The notes: a model not told the origin generated them from the sequence alone. DNA of 64,000 bases from Polaribacter cellanae (GCF_017569185.1 NZ_CP071869.1:1726001-1790000); one strand, 5' to 3'. Counted from the first letter of the stretch, positions 47,576 through 57,556 are shown. Translations and numbers: made by a program.

Positions 47576-48559
47576 TTATGCTGGCACCATCCATTTGAAA
47601 TTAAACTTCGTATCTGGAATTACAATTCTTTCTGTAATTCTGTACATTCTTTCTGGCAATTTCATTAAATAATCTCTTGCTTTTTCTGCTTCTGGAGTAA
47701 GATTTGTAATCTTGTCTATCTCCCACATGGTATTTAATTTCTTTAAAATATCTACATAATCGAAACCTGTATACACACCAACTCTTTGTGCAACTGCAGA
47801 GAAATCGTCGAATAAACTTCCTTTTGAACCAAAAGATTCTCTTAAATGCATGGCTGGCATTACAATTTTATGTTTCATCATGTGTTGGAAAGCCAACATC
47901 ATTTCACTTGGATCTATTTTAAAAATTTCTTTTACAAAATGTGCATACGCTTGGTGATGACGCATTTCGTCTCCTGCAATAATTTTAGACATTTTTGCCA
48001 AGGCTTTGTGTCCTTTTTTACGTGCAATTTTCGCAACGTTGTTATGAGAAACGTAGGTTGCCAACTCTTGAAATGTGGTGTACACGAAGTTTTTATAAGG
48101 ATCTGTAGATGTACCAATATCAAAACCATCTGCAATTAAATGTTGTGTAGAAATTTCTACTTCACGCATGTTTACACGACCAGATAAATACAAATATTTA
48201 TTTAAAGTATCTCCATGTCTATTTTCTTCTGCAGTCCAAGTTCTTACCCATTTTGCCCAGCTATTATCTGGGTCTTGGCTAACGCCATCTAAATCTAATA
48301 ACCAAGATTCGTAGGTTGGTAGGGCTTCTTCTGTAATTGTATCTCCTACTAAAACTACCCAAAAATCGTCATGTAATTCTTTAGATAATTCTCTTATTTC
48401 TTCTACTTCAGAAATAAAAGTATCTTTTTGTGAGTTGGGTAAAAAATCTGTTGGTTGCCAGATTTTTTCTGCAGGAATTAAATACCTTTCCATGAAAGTA
48501 TCCATGCTTTTTTCTAGCTGCAACATTACTTCTTTTCTAATATTTTTAATTGTGGACAT
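47576..48559 (-). CDS. Acyl-ACP desaturase (soluble diiron)
   Basis: The 327-aa protein is a DesA/stearoyl-ACP-type desaturase. Diiron-site motifs are EENRHG at 111-116 (TWTAEENRHGDTL) and DEMRHH at 197-202. It introduces a double bond into acyl-ACP for unsaturated membrane lipids. Other family features are LVGDTITEEALPTY and the long helical core. It starts 4 bp downstream of the plsC-like gene stop region, so it belongs to an operon with that gene and the small membrane protein, fitting a lipid-synthesis role. Confidence 0.92.
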   Translation of the reverse strand: MSTIKNIRKEVMLQLEKSMDTFMERYLIPAEKIWQPTDFLPNSQKDTFISEVEEIRELSKELHDDFWVVLVGDTITEEALPTYESWLLDLDGVSQDPDNSWAKWVRTWTAEENRHGDTLNKYLYLSGRVNMREVEISTQHLIADGFDIGTSTDPYKNFVYTTFQELATYVSHNNVAKIARKKGHKALAKMSKIIAGDEMRHHQAYAHFVKEIFKIDPSEMMLAFQHMMKHKIVMPAMHLRESFGSKGSLFDDFSAVAQRVGVYTGFDYVDILKKLNTMWEIDKITNLTPEAEKARDYLMKLPERMYRITERIVIPDTKFNFKWMVPA

Positions 48560-48563
48560 TCTC

Positions 48564-49292
48564 TTATTTTATATGTTCTTTAATTACTTTTTCTGTTTTT
48601 TCTACTAATTCTTCAAAAGATAAGGAATTAATTTTAATTGGCTCGTGTGTTGTAATGGTTATTGGACTTCCAATTCCTAATGGAAATTTTCCATATTTAA
48701 AAACTTTCCAGGAGTTATTTATGGTTAAAGGTACTATATAACCCTCTTTATTGTATTTTGTGATTACTTTTAAGCCATTTATGGCGAATTTTTTTGGTGT
48801 TCCATTTCTACTTCTTGTGCCCTCTGGAAATATGATTGCTCCCCATTTATTTTGGTTAATTCTTTTTGAAAAATTGACCAGCTCGCTAATTGCTTGTTTT
48901 GGATCTTTTCTATTGATTAACGCTGCACCTCCGTTTCTTAAATTGAAAGATACACTTGGAATGCCTTTTCCTAATTCGATTTTTGCTACAAATTTTGGAT
49001 GTTGTTTTCTAAAAAACCATCCAATTGGTGGAATATCGAATGTAGATTGGTGGTTGGATACAAAAATAACGGAAGTATTTTCGGGAATTTTATATTTATT
49101 TACTAATCGTATAGGAACTCCAATGATTAGCATCGATTTTATTAAACAAAAGTTTAAAGCAGCAACAACTGCATCGTGTGCTTTATGCCCAAATAATTTT
49201 AAACTTAACCATTGTAGTGGATGAAAGATGATTAGGAATAAAAAAAACACCAATACAAAGATTGGTGATAGTATGTAACTTATTATTTTCAT
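48564..49292 (-). CDS. 1-acyl-sn-glycerol-3-phosphate acyltransferase (PlsC-like)
   Basis: The 242-aa protein has the acyltransferase block I NHQSTFD (80-86, H81 and D86) and block III FPEGTRSRNG (155-164). An N-terminal hydrophobic helix (about 5-22) anchors it. It transfers a second acyl chain to lysophosphatidate in phospholipid synthesis. It lies 1 bp after the small membrane protein gene and 4 bp before the desaturase gene. Confidence 0.92.
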   Translation of the reverse strand: MKIISYILSPIFVLVFFLFLIIFHPLQWLSLKLFGHKAHDAVVAALNFCLIKSMLIIGVPIRLVNKYKIPENTSVIFVSNHQSTFDIPPIGWFFRKQHPKFVAKIELGKGIPSVSFNLRNGGAALINRKDPKQAISELVNFSKRINQNKWGAIIFPEGTRSRNGTPKKFAINGLKVITKYNKEGYIVPLTINNSWKVFKYGKFPLGIGSPITITTHEPIKINSLSFEELVEKTEKVIKEHIK

Positions 49293-49293
49293 T

Positions 49294-49719
49294 TTATAAC
49301 CAGTTGTTCCAAGGTATTCTTGAAAGTATTAATAACAATGCAATTCCATAAAAGATTGCAAATGTTTTAAATTTTGCTGTATCTGTGGTTTTCTTTTTGT
49401 GTTTAGACCAACCAATTGTAATTAGTACGATTGCTAAAATCATAGTAATTGGGTGTTCTACTGCTAATAATCTTGTAGCTTTTTCTCCCATAACAGAACC
49501 TGCATCTGCTTTTAGGGCTTTATACCAAGGAGACATAAAATACCACGCCAAACCTATTAAAAGTTGAATGTGAGAGACAATAAGGGTAAATAAACCTAAT
49601 CGTAAGTCTTTGTCTGTAAATTGTTTCTTTTGGCTAAGACCAATAATTGCATTTATTACTGTAAAAATTAAAATTGCCAGCACTAAATATGCCCAATAAG
49701 AGTGCACATCTTTCATCAT
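49294..49719 (-). CDS. Small four-helix membrane protein, function unknown
   Basis: The 141-aa protein has four hydrophobic helices (about 8-26, 42-63, 88-104, 119-135) with histidines H5, H50, H89 inside or near them (SHIQLLIGLAWY, AVEHPITMILA), a layout that could bind heme as in small cytochrome-b-like proteins. The family is common in Bacteroidota, with no proven function I can name. It is the first gene of the lipid operon; the next gene starts 1 bp after its stop. Confidence 0.75.
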   Translation of the reverse strand: MMKDVHSYWAYLVLAILIFTVINAIIGLSQKKQFTDKDLRLGLFTLIVSHIQLLIGLAWYFMSPWYKALKADAGSVMGEKATRLLAVEHPITMILAIVLITIGWSKHKKKTTDTAKFKTFAIFYGIALLLILSRIPWNNWL

Positions 49720-49766
49720 AATAGTTTGTTTTATTAATTCTTACAAAGTTACTAATTTTTATGCAT

Positions 49767-49806
49767 AAAAAACCACCTCTTCCGAAACTTCGAAAGAGGT
49801 GGTTTT
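49767..49806 (-). terminator. Rho-independent terminator of the TonB receptor gene
   Basis: AACCACCTCTT and AAGAGGTGGTT form a perfect 11-bp stem with a 12-nt loop, followed on the minus strand by a T-run. Confidence 0.8.
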
Positions 49807-49830
49807 AAGTTTTTAATAATAAGATTTATA

Positions 49831-52521
49831 TTAGAAGTTATATCTAACGCTAGCATTCCAAGTTCTACCCCAACCAAAAATACCTTTATTATCTACATTT
49901 ATTCCATTGTAAGTAGTGTCTCCCGAATTCGCTTGAATATTAGTTCTTAAATCAGATATATATATTTCAGAGAAAACATTGTTTACATTTAATCTAAAGT
50001 TGATTGATTGGTTTTTAGTTCCTTTTAAATTTAATTTGTAAGAAACACCAAAATCCGTAATGTCATAAGATGGTAGTTGTAAGTTTTCTTTAACAGCTCC
50101 AACATTAGCATATAAATTATCGTAAAATCTCCAATCAAAATCTACTGATAAATCATTTGTAATATCGTAATCTAAACCAAAACCTAAAGTAAATTGTGCT
50201 GCATCACCAACCTTACCACCATCAAAATCTTCTGGCGTTTCGCTTATTACATTTTGATCTTCATCCACAACTCTTGTTATACCTGAACCAACAAATTTCC
50301 AATCTCCAATAGAAGTAAACCCTTTAAAGTTTAACTTTCCATTTAATAATTTTGAATTAAAATCAATTTCAATACCTTGGTGTAGTTGTTCAACTCCTTG
50401 ATTCGTTTCAAATTGCACAACATCATTTACCACATTTGAAGAACCAATAACTCTATCTTTCCAAGAAGTTCTATATAAGTTTACATTAGCAACAAAATTT
50501 GGTTTTGAAAAACTATAACCAGCTTCTAAACCAAATATTTTTTCATTTTTAGTTAGTGGGTTAATTTGGTTTGTATTATTTAAATAAATATTATCATGAT
50601 ATGGCTGACGAGAATAATAACCTATGTTTCCATATATTTTATTACTTTCATTTATAACATAACTACTACCACTCTTAATATTATAACCAAGGTTGTTAGC
50701 TTTTTCAGAATCTACACCTGAAGTTATTCCAGCAGGTAAAGGTGTTCCAGTAGACTGTGGTGAAGTCCCATCTATTAAAGATTGATCGGCATATTGGTAG
50801 TGGTCAAATCTTTGATGAGTTTGATTTGATAAAGATCCCTGAAAAAATGCAGAAAAATTATCTGTTGCATACTCTAATTGAGTAAAAACACCACCATAAG
50901 AGATTCTCTCATCGTTACTATAATTAATTTTATCTTTTTCGTCAAAATCTGCTGTTAGTGCTGCCCAAGGACTAGCATTTAAACTTTTTTTAGTTGTAAC
51001 ATTTTTATAAGTCCCAAAACTACCATAAGTTTGATGTCTATCATTTTGATTTCTTAAACGAATACCTTCAGTCCAAGAATTCAAACCTCTAAAGTTTTCA
51101 ACAATTCTAAAGTGCTCTCCGTAATAAGTCCTTAAATCTAAACCAATGTTAAAAGTAAAATTATCATTAATTTTTTTCTCAAAATTAGAAACCAAACCAT
51201 ACCAGCTATGTAAATTCATTGAAGCTCTAGTAATATAACCTTGTTTAGAGCCGAAGTTTGATGCATCTCCACCTGTACTAGCATTTAATGCGTAAATAGC
51301 GTCATAGTCTACCTGACCTTCAGGCGTATCATTAATTCTTGCGCCTCTTGGACCAGTTCCACCTCCTCGACCCCAAGAAGCATATAAAACTGTTGATAAA
51401 TTTGAGCTTTCATTAATATCATAATCCCAATTTAAGTTTATAACTGGTTTATGATAAAAATTTCTTCTTTCTGTTTGATATTCACCTTTGTAAGTACCCC
51501 AATTACCATTATATCTTTGTCCACGCTTTATATAAGTAGATATTTTCTCGTTGAAAGCTTGATCATGGTATTGTGGCGCTCCTGTAACCAATAAGTTAAA
51601 ATTATGTTTATCATTTAATTTATAACCAAATGAAATAAAGTATGTTTGACCCTGACCTCTTGTACCATCCATATACCCATCACCTTGCCAATGAGAAAGC
51701 ATAACAGAAGCTGCTAATCCATTTTGATTTTGACCAGTATTATAAAATGCAGTTGTTTTAAAATAGCTATCATTTGCAAAAGAAGATGATACATAACCCC
51801 CAGCTTTTTTAGCAGTTGTTTTTGTTACAAAGTTTACTGTACCTCCAACTGAAGAAATTGCTAACTTAGAAGCCCCCAAACCTCTTTGAATTTGAATTGC
51901 TGATGCTACATCATTAATTCCAGACCAATTAGACCAATACATTTTACCATCTTCCATACCGTTAATAGGTTGTCCATTTAACAAATATGCAGTATTATCT
52001 TGTTGAAACCCTCTAACTGACATTCTAGAATCACCAAAACCACCAGCTTGACCAGAAACGTATACTGAAGGTGTATTTACCAAAGTCATTGTAACATCTT
52101 GTGTACCAATTTTCTTTTGAATTTCAGCTGCTTTAATTGTTGATACAGCTACAGGGGTTTTTCTTCCACCTGCTAAATCAATTACACCTTTTCCTACAAT
52201 TACAACTTCGTCTAAAGAATCTGCATCTTCTGTAAGTTGAATTGTTCCTAAGTTCGTTTTTGATGATGAAAAAACAACTGTTTTGTTATTATAGCCAATA
52301 AATGAAACTACAATAGCACCAGAGTTTGAATTTGCGTTTAAGGTAAAATTTCCATCAAAATCTGTTGATGTTCCATTTGTTGTACCTTTAACCATAACAC
52401 TTGCTCCTGGTAATGGTTGGTTGGTTTCATCTACCACCTTTCCAGTAAGTTTTGTTTGTCCTAAAACTGTTGCAGTTACAAAAAATAATGCTACAAATAA
52501 TAAGTTTTTAAAATGTTTCAT
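49831..52521 (-). CDS. TonB-dependent outer-membrane receptor with carboxypeptidase-like N-domain
   Basis: The 896-aa protein starts with a signal peptide (to VLGQ, about 21), then a carboxypeptidase-regulatory-like domain (about 24-105, KLTGKVVDETNQPLPGASVMVKGTTNGTSTDFDGNFTL), a plug domain (about 115-235; SVRGFQQDNTAYLLNGQPINGMEDG) and a 22-strand-type barrel that ends in an aromatic residue (RYNF). It takes up a ligand using TonB energy. No susD-like gene or polysaccharide enzymes are next to it, so it is not an obvious polysaccharide-utilisation receptor; substrate unknown. Confidence 0.9.
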   Translation of the reverse strand: MKHFKNLLFVALFFVTATVLGQTKLTGKVVDETNQPLPGASVMVKGTTNGTSTDFDGNFTLNANSNSGAIVVSFIGYNNKTVVFSSSKTNLGTIQLTEDADSLDEVVIVGKGVIDLAGGRKTPVAVSTIKAAEIQKKIGTQDVTMTLVNTPSVYVSGQAGGFGDSRMSVRGFQQDNTAYLLNGQPINGMEDGKMYWSNWSGINDVASAIQIQRGLGASKLAISSVGGTVNFVTKTTAKKAGGYVSSSFANDSYFKTTAFYNTGQNQNGLAASVMLSHWQGDGYMDGTRGQGQTYFISFGYKLNDKHNFNLLVTGAPQYHDQAFNEKISTYIKRGQRYNGNWGTYKGEYQTERRNFYHKPVINLNWDYDINESSNLSTVLYASWGRGGGTGPRGARINDTPEGQVDYDAIYALNASTGGDASNFGSKQGYITRASMNLHSWYGLVSNFEKKINDNFTFNIGLDLRTYYGEHFRIVENFRGLNSWTEGIRLRNQNDRHQTYGSFGTYKNVTTKKSLNASPWAALTADFDEKDKINYSNDERISYGGVFTQLEYATDNFSAFFQGSLSNQTHQRFDHYQYADQSLIDGTSPQSTGTPLPAGITSGVDSEKANNLGYNIKSGSSYVINESNKIYGNIGYYSRQPYHDNIYLNNTNQINPLTKNEKIFGLEAGYSFSKPNFVANVNLYRTSWKDRVIGSSNVVNDVVQFETNQGVEQLHQGIEIDFNSKLLNGKLNFKGFTSIGDWKFVGSGITRVVDEDQNVISETPEDFDGGKVGDAAQFTLGFGLDYDITNDLSVDFDWRFYDNLYANVGAVKENLQLPSYDITDFGVSYKLNLKGTKNQSINFRLNVNNVFSEIYISDLRTNIQANSGDTTYNGINVDNKGIFGWGRTWNASVRYNF

Positions 52522-52738
52522 TGTTGAATTTTAGATTATTTTAATATTCTGCAAAATTCTTTCTTTTACAGATTTCTAATGTTAACCTAATGTTAAGTTT
52601 TAACAAAAGATTAAGATGTCGAAAATTACTAAAATAAGCGCTATTATCTAATTATCAATATATTACATATTAACAAACTTATTAACCAAAGACAAAAAAA
52701 GGTTAAAATTTTAAATTCTCTACTTTAAAAATGAATCA

Positions 52739-54307
52739 CTATTGCTTATTTAGCAATTTTTTAGCTAATTCTTTTCCTAATTCTACACCAAATTGGTCGT
52801 AACTATAAATATTCCATAGAATACCTTGTGTGTAGATTTTATGCTCGTATAAAGCGACTAATTTACCTAAAGAGTGGGGTGTTAATTTATTAAAAAGAAT
52901 GGCATTGCTTGGTCTATTTCCTTCGAAAACTTTAAAAGGCAACAATGCTGCAATTTTATCTTCGTCTCCAGCAAATTTTAATTCTAAATGCACCTCTTCT
53001 TTCGATTTTCCAAAAGCCAAAGCATCCATTTGTGCATAATAATTCGCCATTAATTTTTTATGATGGTCGGTTAAACCATATAAAGATTCTTTATAACCAA
53101 TAAAATCGGCAGGGATTAATTTGGTTCCTTGATGCACCAATTGCATAAATGCATGTTGCATATTGGTTCCTGTACTTCCCCAAACAATGGTTCCTGTTTG
53201 GTACTCTATTTTATCGCCATTTCTATCGACTCCTTTTCCATTACTTTCCATAATGGCTTGCTGTAAATAGTCTGGTAATTTCTTTAAATATTGTGTGTAT
53301 GGTAAAACAGCTTCGGTTTCTGCTCCGTAAAAATTATTGTACCAAATGCTTAATAAAGCTAAAATTACTGGAATGTTTTTATTGAAATCTGTATTTCTAT
53401 AATGCAAATCCATTTCTTCTGCTCCATCTAATAAAGCTCGGTAATTATCGAAACCTACTGATAAACTAATAGATAAACCAACTGCAGACCATAAAGAAAA
53501 ACGACCACCAACCCAATTCCACATTGGAAAAACGTTTGCTTTGTCGATTCCAAAATTATCCACAGCTTCTAAATTTGTAGAAACCGCCACAAAGTGTTTT
53601 GGAATATCGAAAATTGTTGCGGATTTTAAGAACCAATTTTTAATCGTTTCTGCATTTGTTATAGTTTCTTGCGTTGTAAAAGTTTTAGAAACAATTACAA
53701 ATAAAGTAGTTTCTGGGTTCAGTTTTTTAATGATTTCTGAAACGTGATCTCCATCTATATTTGAAACAAAATGCGTTGTTAATTGGTTTTTATAATATTG
53801 TAGTGATTCCACAATCATATCTGGGCCTAAATCACTTCCACCAATACCAATATTTACAACATCTGTAATCGATTTTCCAGTGTAGCCTTTCCATTTTCCA
53901 GAAATAACTTTATTACTAAAGCTTCTAATTTTCCTTAAAGCAGTTTGTATTTGAGGTTTTACATTCTTTCCGTTCACTAAAACTGGGGCTTCAGAATTGC
54001 TTCTTAGAGCTGTGTGTAAAACTTCTCTTCCTTCTGTAACATTAATTATTTCTCCATTAAACTGCTTTTCAATGGCATCTTTTAAATCTACCTCTTTTGC
54101 CAATTCTACTAATAAATCGATGGTTTCTTGTGTTATTCTATTTTTAGAAAAATCTACTGATAAATCATTCAACTCTAAAGAAAAATGGTTTTTCCTATTG
54201 GCATCTTTATGCAAATCTTTAATGTTTATATTCTCTAGCTCATTAAAATGATCTGTTAATTTTTTCCACGCGTTTGTATTGGTTGGGTTGATATTCTTTA
54301 ATGCCAT
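52739..54307 (-). CDS. pgi: Glucose-6-phosphate isomerase
   Basis: The 522-aa protein is full length for the classical PGI. Signature 1 is WNWVGGRFSLWSAVG and signature 2 is GSTGTNMQHAFMQLVHQG; GIGGSDLGPDM forms the sugar-phosphate loop. It interconverts glucose-6-phosphate and fructose-6-phosphate in glycolysis. I use the ATG at 54307 (MALKNINPTNTNAWKKL), which matches the family; a longer frame from 54325 overlaps the upstream gene. It starts 4 bp after the stop of the M23 lipoprotein gene. Confidence 0.95.
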   Translation of the reverse strand: MALKNINPTNTNAWKKLTDHFNELENINIKDLHKDANRKNHFSLELNDLSVDFSKNRITQETIDLLVELAKEVDLKDAIEKQFNGEIINVTEGREVLHTALRSNSEAPVLVNGKNVKPQIQTALRKIRSFSNKVISGKWKGYTGKSITDVVNIGIGGSDLGPDMIVESLQYYKNQLTTHFVSNIDGDHVSEIIKKLNPETTLFVIVSKTFTTQETITNAETIKNWFLKSATIFDIPKHFVAVSTNLEAVDNFGIDKANVFPMWNWVGGRFSLWSAVGLSISLSVGFDNYRALLDGAEEMDLHYRNTDFNKNIPVILALLSIWYNNFYGAETEAVLPYTQYLKKLPDYLQQAIMESNGKGVDRNGDKIEYQTGTIVWGSTGTNMQHAFMQLVHQGTKLIPADFIGYKESLYGLTDHHKKLMANYYAQMDALAFGKSKEEVHLELKFAGDEDKIAALLPFKVFEGNRPSNAILFNKLTPHSLGKLVALYEHKIYTQGILWNIYSYDQFGVELGKELAKKLLNKQ

Positions 54308-54311
54308 TTCT

Positions 54312-55586
54312 TTAGTTTTGTGCAACTTCTTCTGTAAATTTAGAAGGCTCTTCTGTTGGTAATTGGTTATAATCTAATTGATATTTTAAAGGTTCTATAA
54401 ACTTTAAAAATCTTGGTTTTATCTGTTTATTTAGTGGTTCTGCAGCAGGTAATTTCTCTCTGAAAGGATCTACTTGTCTTCCGTTTTTCCAAAAACGATA
54501 ACAAACATGTGGGCCACCAGTATTTCCTGTCATTCCAACTGTACCAATTACTTGCCCTTGTTTTACATAATCTCCTTTTTTTACTTTTCGCCTTTTCATA
54601 TGCAAGTATTGTGTTGCATAAGTTCCATTATGTTTTATTTTAACATAATTTCCGTTTCCACCTTTTCTTCTAGATTCGATAACAGTTCCACTTGCAGTTG
54701 CTAAAATAGGAGTTCCAATATTTGCCGCAAAATCTGTACCTCTGTGAGGTTTAATTCTGTTTCCATAATAAGCAATTCTTCTTTTTAAATTATATCTTGA
54801 AGAAATTCGGTATTGAAATTTAATGGGTGATTTTAAAAACTGACTTCGCAACATATTTCCATCTTCATCGTAATATTCTGGAATGCCTTTTATGGAATCT
54901 GCAATAAAGCGAAAAGCATACAAATCTTTACCATTATGATTAAAAACTGCTGATTTTATCTCACCATAACCCGCAAATAAAGAATCTTTTATAAACTTTT
55001 CTTCAAAAACAAGTTTAAAAGAATCTCCTTTTTGAAGTTTGTAAAAATCCAGTGTCCACGCATAAATATCTGCAACATTATTTGTTAAATTTGCTGACAA
55101 ATGCAAACTATCCATCGCATTCGAAAGGTTGGAATGTATTTTTCCTTCCACAATTCTTTCCACCGTTTTTATGGGTTGTAAATACGTATGTGCTTTTACA
55201 ATAGAATCGGAAAAATCGACAACTGTTGCTCGGATTTTATCATTTTTATAAATAAATATCTTTGCTTCTTCAAGAGAATCTTTACTCGCTAAAATCGTGT
55301 AAGGCTTTCCTGCTCTTACTCTTCTAACATCAAAAATATCTTTAATGGAAGTCGCAATATTATTAATTTTCGGATAAGTTACATGATGCCTGTCTAGGAT
55401 ATATCCAAAACTTTCGCCACTTTTTATGGTATCTTGAATTACTTTATAATCGTTAATTTTATAACCATACCTGTAAACGGGTTTTGGTTTTACTGGTTTT
55501 ACAGGTGTTGGAACTGGCTTTTTTTCAGCATTACTACAGGCTGAAAAAACGATTATAAACAATAAAAGGTGCAGTGCTTTTTTCAA
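54312..55586 (-). CDS. M23 (LytM-like) metallopeptidase lipoprotein
   Basis: The C-terminal half (about 285-385) is a LytM peptidase domain: HRGTDFAA supplies the HxxxD zinc motif, YLHM the catalytic His. The usual HxH reads HVC (GGPHVCYRFWKNG), so the last zinc ligand is a Cys in place of His. The N-terminal half holds a domain following VIQDTIKSGESFGYIL (LysM-like or OapA-like). With start TTG at 55586 the product begins MKKALHLLLFIIVFSAC, a lipobox at C18; a -7 box TACTTTTG at 55615-55622 lies just upstream, which makes the longer ATG start at 55625 unlikely. It probably trims or remodels the cell wall. Confidence 0.82.
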   Translation of the reverse strand: MKKALHLLLFIIVFSACSNAEKKPVPTPVKPVKPKPVYRYGYKINDYKVIQDTIKSGESFGYILDRHHVTYPKINNIATSIKDIFDVRRVRAGKPYTILASKDSLEEAKIFIYKNDKIRATVVDFSDSIVKAHTYLQPIKTVERIVEGKIHSNLSNAMDSLHLSANLTNNVADIYAWTLDFYKLQKGDSFKLVFEEKFIKDSLFAGYGEIKSAVFNHNGKDLYAFRFIADSIKGIPEYYDEDGNMLRSQFLKSPIKFQYRISSRYNLKRRIAYYGNRIKPHRGTDFAANIGTPILATASGTVIESRRKGGNGNYVKIKHNGTYATQYLHMKRRKVKKGDYVKQGQVIGTVGMTGNTGGPHVCYRFWKNGRQVDPFREKLPAAEPLNKQIKPRFLKFIEPLKYQLDYNQLPTEEPSKFTEEVAQN

Positions 55587-55614
55587 AAAAATGGGAGTGA
55601 TTTTATAAGTTGCC

Positions 55615-55622
55615 CAAAAGTA
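55615..55622 (-). promoter_or_regulatory. Putative -7 box (TACTTTTG) of the M23/pgi unit
   Basis: The minus strand reads TACTTTTG, a TAnnTTTG match 29 bp before the TTG start at 55586. It decides the start choice for the M23 lipoprotein. Confidence 0.45.
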
Positions 55623-55711
55623 CAAATAAAATTGATTTATTTTAAATCTAACCTATGAAGTTCCGATAACGGTTTCGTTAAAGTTTTTATAATTTTACCA
55701 GAAGTAAACTT

Positions 55712-56482
55712 TTATTTTGTTTCAAAAGCGTTCGCTAAACCCTTATACTGCTCTAATTCTGCTCGTAAAGAACCTACAGAAAGGTTTGCTTTTAATTTAA
55801 TTGGAATTTTATTGGCATCGTCTGTAATCCAAATGGTAACACTTTCTTGCGCTTTAAAAACTCTTCCTGATTGTACAAGTGGTCTAAAAATTAATGTATT
55901 AACGTCTCCGAATTTTGTATCTAAAACCTCTTTTCCTAAAAAACGAAGTTTAAAAGGATAAATTTGTGCGTCCATAAACATATCAATAGCAATTTCATCA
56001 CCCTTTTTCATGTTTTTTACGTCTTTGTTTCTTAAATAATAAAAAGACGATAACATATCTTGTACATTCGAAAAAGCGACAGAAGTATCTTTCTGTTTTA
56101 TAAAATCTTGAACATACGCTTTGTTAGAAGTATAATTAAAAGAAGTATTTCTATGTTTTTTATAACCTCCTTCATTAATTTTTCTTTTGAATAAATAAGG
56201 TTTTACATTGTCTTTATCGAAATAAGATTCATAAATATCATCTACCTTAAAAAACCATTTTATCATTCCAGAGGTCCAACCAGAACCCTTGGTATGAAAC
56301 ACTTTTTTTCCATTTAATTCTGTTTCTTCTACTTCTAAAACCGCAGTTCCAGCTCTTAAAACCCCACTATAACTCATTTTATAACGAAGCAATTCGCCAC
56401 TTTTAAATGCGTGCTTTTGTTCTTGGGCAAAGACAGAAAATGTTAAAAATAAAACGAGTGTAATTATTGTATTTTTTTTCAT
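55712..56482 (-). CDS. DUF3108 secreted protein
   Basis: The 256-aa protein begins with a signal peptide (MKKNTIITLVLFLTFSVFAQ) and matches DUF3108 over most of its length: FKSGELLRYKMSYSGVLRAGTAVLEVEE, DDIYESYFDKDNVKPYLFKRKINEGGYKK, and VTIWITDDANKIPIKLKANLSVGSLRAEL. The fold is a periplasmic beta-barrel-like domain; function unknown. The ATG at 56482 gives the signal peptide and is preferred to the one at 56491. It lies between the tryptophan dioxygenase and the M23 lipoprotein genes, probably with its own regulation. Confidence 0.85.
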   Translation of the reverse strand: MKKNTIITLVLFLTFSVFAQEQKHAFKSGELLRYKMSYSGVLRAGTAVLEVEETELNGKKVFHTKGSGWTSGMIKWFFKVDDIYESYFDKDNVKPYLFKRKINEGGYKKHRNTSFNYTSNKAYVQDFIKQKDTSVAFSNVQDMLSSFYYLRNKDVKNMKKGDEIAIDMFMDAQIYPFKLRFLGKEVLDTKFGDVNTLIFRPLVQSGRVFKAQESVTIWITDDANKIPIKLKANLSVGSLRAELEQYKGLANAFETK

Positions 56483-56594
56483 AGTTATCAAACTTATAAA
56501 AAAGTATTGACAATTACCATTCCAAAAAAGAAAAATTTATTTACAGTGAATTTATAATAGACTTTTTAACGTTTTCTTAAATTTCTTTTTGATG

Positions 56595-57512
56595 CTAAAA
56601 AGTTCCCCAGTTTTTTAATTCATCTGTACTCCATAAATAGGGAAAAAAGATTCTCCTTTGATATTTTGGATGCATATATTTTCGCCAATTACTACCTCCT
56701 GTTGCTTCTAAATCTTGCTCTTTTCCTCCAATATATTTTGCTGCTGCATTGTAATGAGCCATTACCCATTTTACGTTTACTGTATAATCGTAATGACGCA
56801 TTTCTTTTATTAAATCTTCGTTTTCTCGGACTTCTTTTGGCAATTGTTTAAACTTTTTAGAAAGATTAATATCGTTGTAATCTTCCATAAAATCAATAAA
56901 ATCTCCTATATATTTTTTCTCGAAAAGATTTAATAGGGTTGATTTCTGTCCAGTTGTGTAATTTTTACCAGCAGCTTGCCAGTACAAATGATTGTAAGCG
57001 TGTTTAAATGAGGAATTTCTGTTTATACTATCTCTAAAACGCACATCAATTAAGTTAATAAGTTCTGTGGAAGCAAATTCAATTTTTCTGTATTGTGCCG
57101 ATTGAAAACCACTTGCAGGCGTTAACGTGTTTCTAAATTTTAGATATTGTTCTTTTTCCATTCCATCTGCCATTACATTAAATGAACTACAAAGCATATC
57201 AAAATATCTGCTAATTCGTCCCAAATGCATCGAAAATTTATCTACTGTAACTTCAATTGTTTTTGCGACTTGGTCTATTTCCCAAAGTATCATTTTAAAC
57301 AATAATTCGTTTACTTGATGATACATAATAAACACCATCTCATCTGGTTGTGTAGTTCTTGTTGTTTGCAAACCTAAAAGTGCATCTGTTTGAATATAAT
57401 CCCAATATGTAATTGGTTTGCTATGCAATAATCCTTCTAACATTGCGTCTACTGGAACACCTAATTTATCGTATTTTTCTTCTATTGCTTTTAAAATTTT
57501 TCCTCTTTCCAT
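56595..57512 (-). CDS. kynA: Tryptophan 2,3-dioxygenase
   Basis: The 305-aa protein is a TDO. The substrate-site histidine is H65 in FIMYHQVNELLFK, and the proximal heme ligand is likely H253 in KWVMAHYNAAAKY; the TGGSNWRKYM segment at 271-280 corresponds to the family's TGGSxG loop. It opens the indole ring of tryptophan to N-formylkynurenine, the first step of the kynurenine pathway. It follows the HPPD gene with a palindrome between them, and a TATCTTTG -7 box lies 18 bp upstream, so it may be transcribed alone. Confidence 0.92.
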   Translation of the reverse strand: MERGKILKAIEEKYDKLGVPVDAMLEGLLHSKPITYWDYIQTDALLGLQTTRTTQPDEMVFIMYHQVNELLFKMILWEIDQVAKTIEVTVDKFSMHLGRISRYFDMLCSSFNVMADGMEKEQYLKFRNTLTPASGFQSAQYRKIEFASTELINLIDVRFRDSINRNSSFKHAYNHLYWQAAGKNYTTGQKSTLLNLFEKKYIGDFIDFMEDYNDINLSKKFKQLPKEVRENEDLIKEMRHYDYTVNVKWVMAHYNAAAKYIGGKEQDLEATGGSNWRKYMHPKYQRRIFFPYLWSTDELKNWGTF

Positions 57513-57529
57513 TATTGTAAGTTGTTAAA

Positions 57530-57537
57530 CAAAGATA
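57530..57537 (-). promoter_or_regulatory. Putative -7 box (TATCTTTG) of the tryptophan dioxygenase gene
   Basis: The minus strand reads TATCTTTG, matching TAnnTTTG, 18 bp before the ATG at 57512. Confidence 0.5.
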
Positions 57538-57556
57538 AAATAGTTTTGTAAAAAAA

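Noticed and set aside
49831..52521. Possible SusC of a polysaccharide-utilisation locus
   Set aside because: No susD, glycoside hydrolase or sensor gene is adjacent, so only a generic TonB receptor can be supported.
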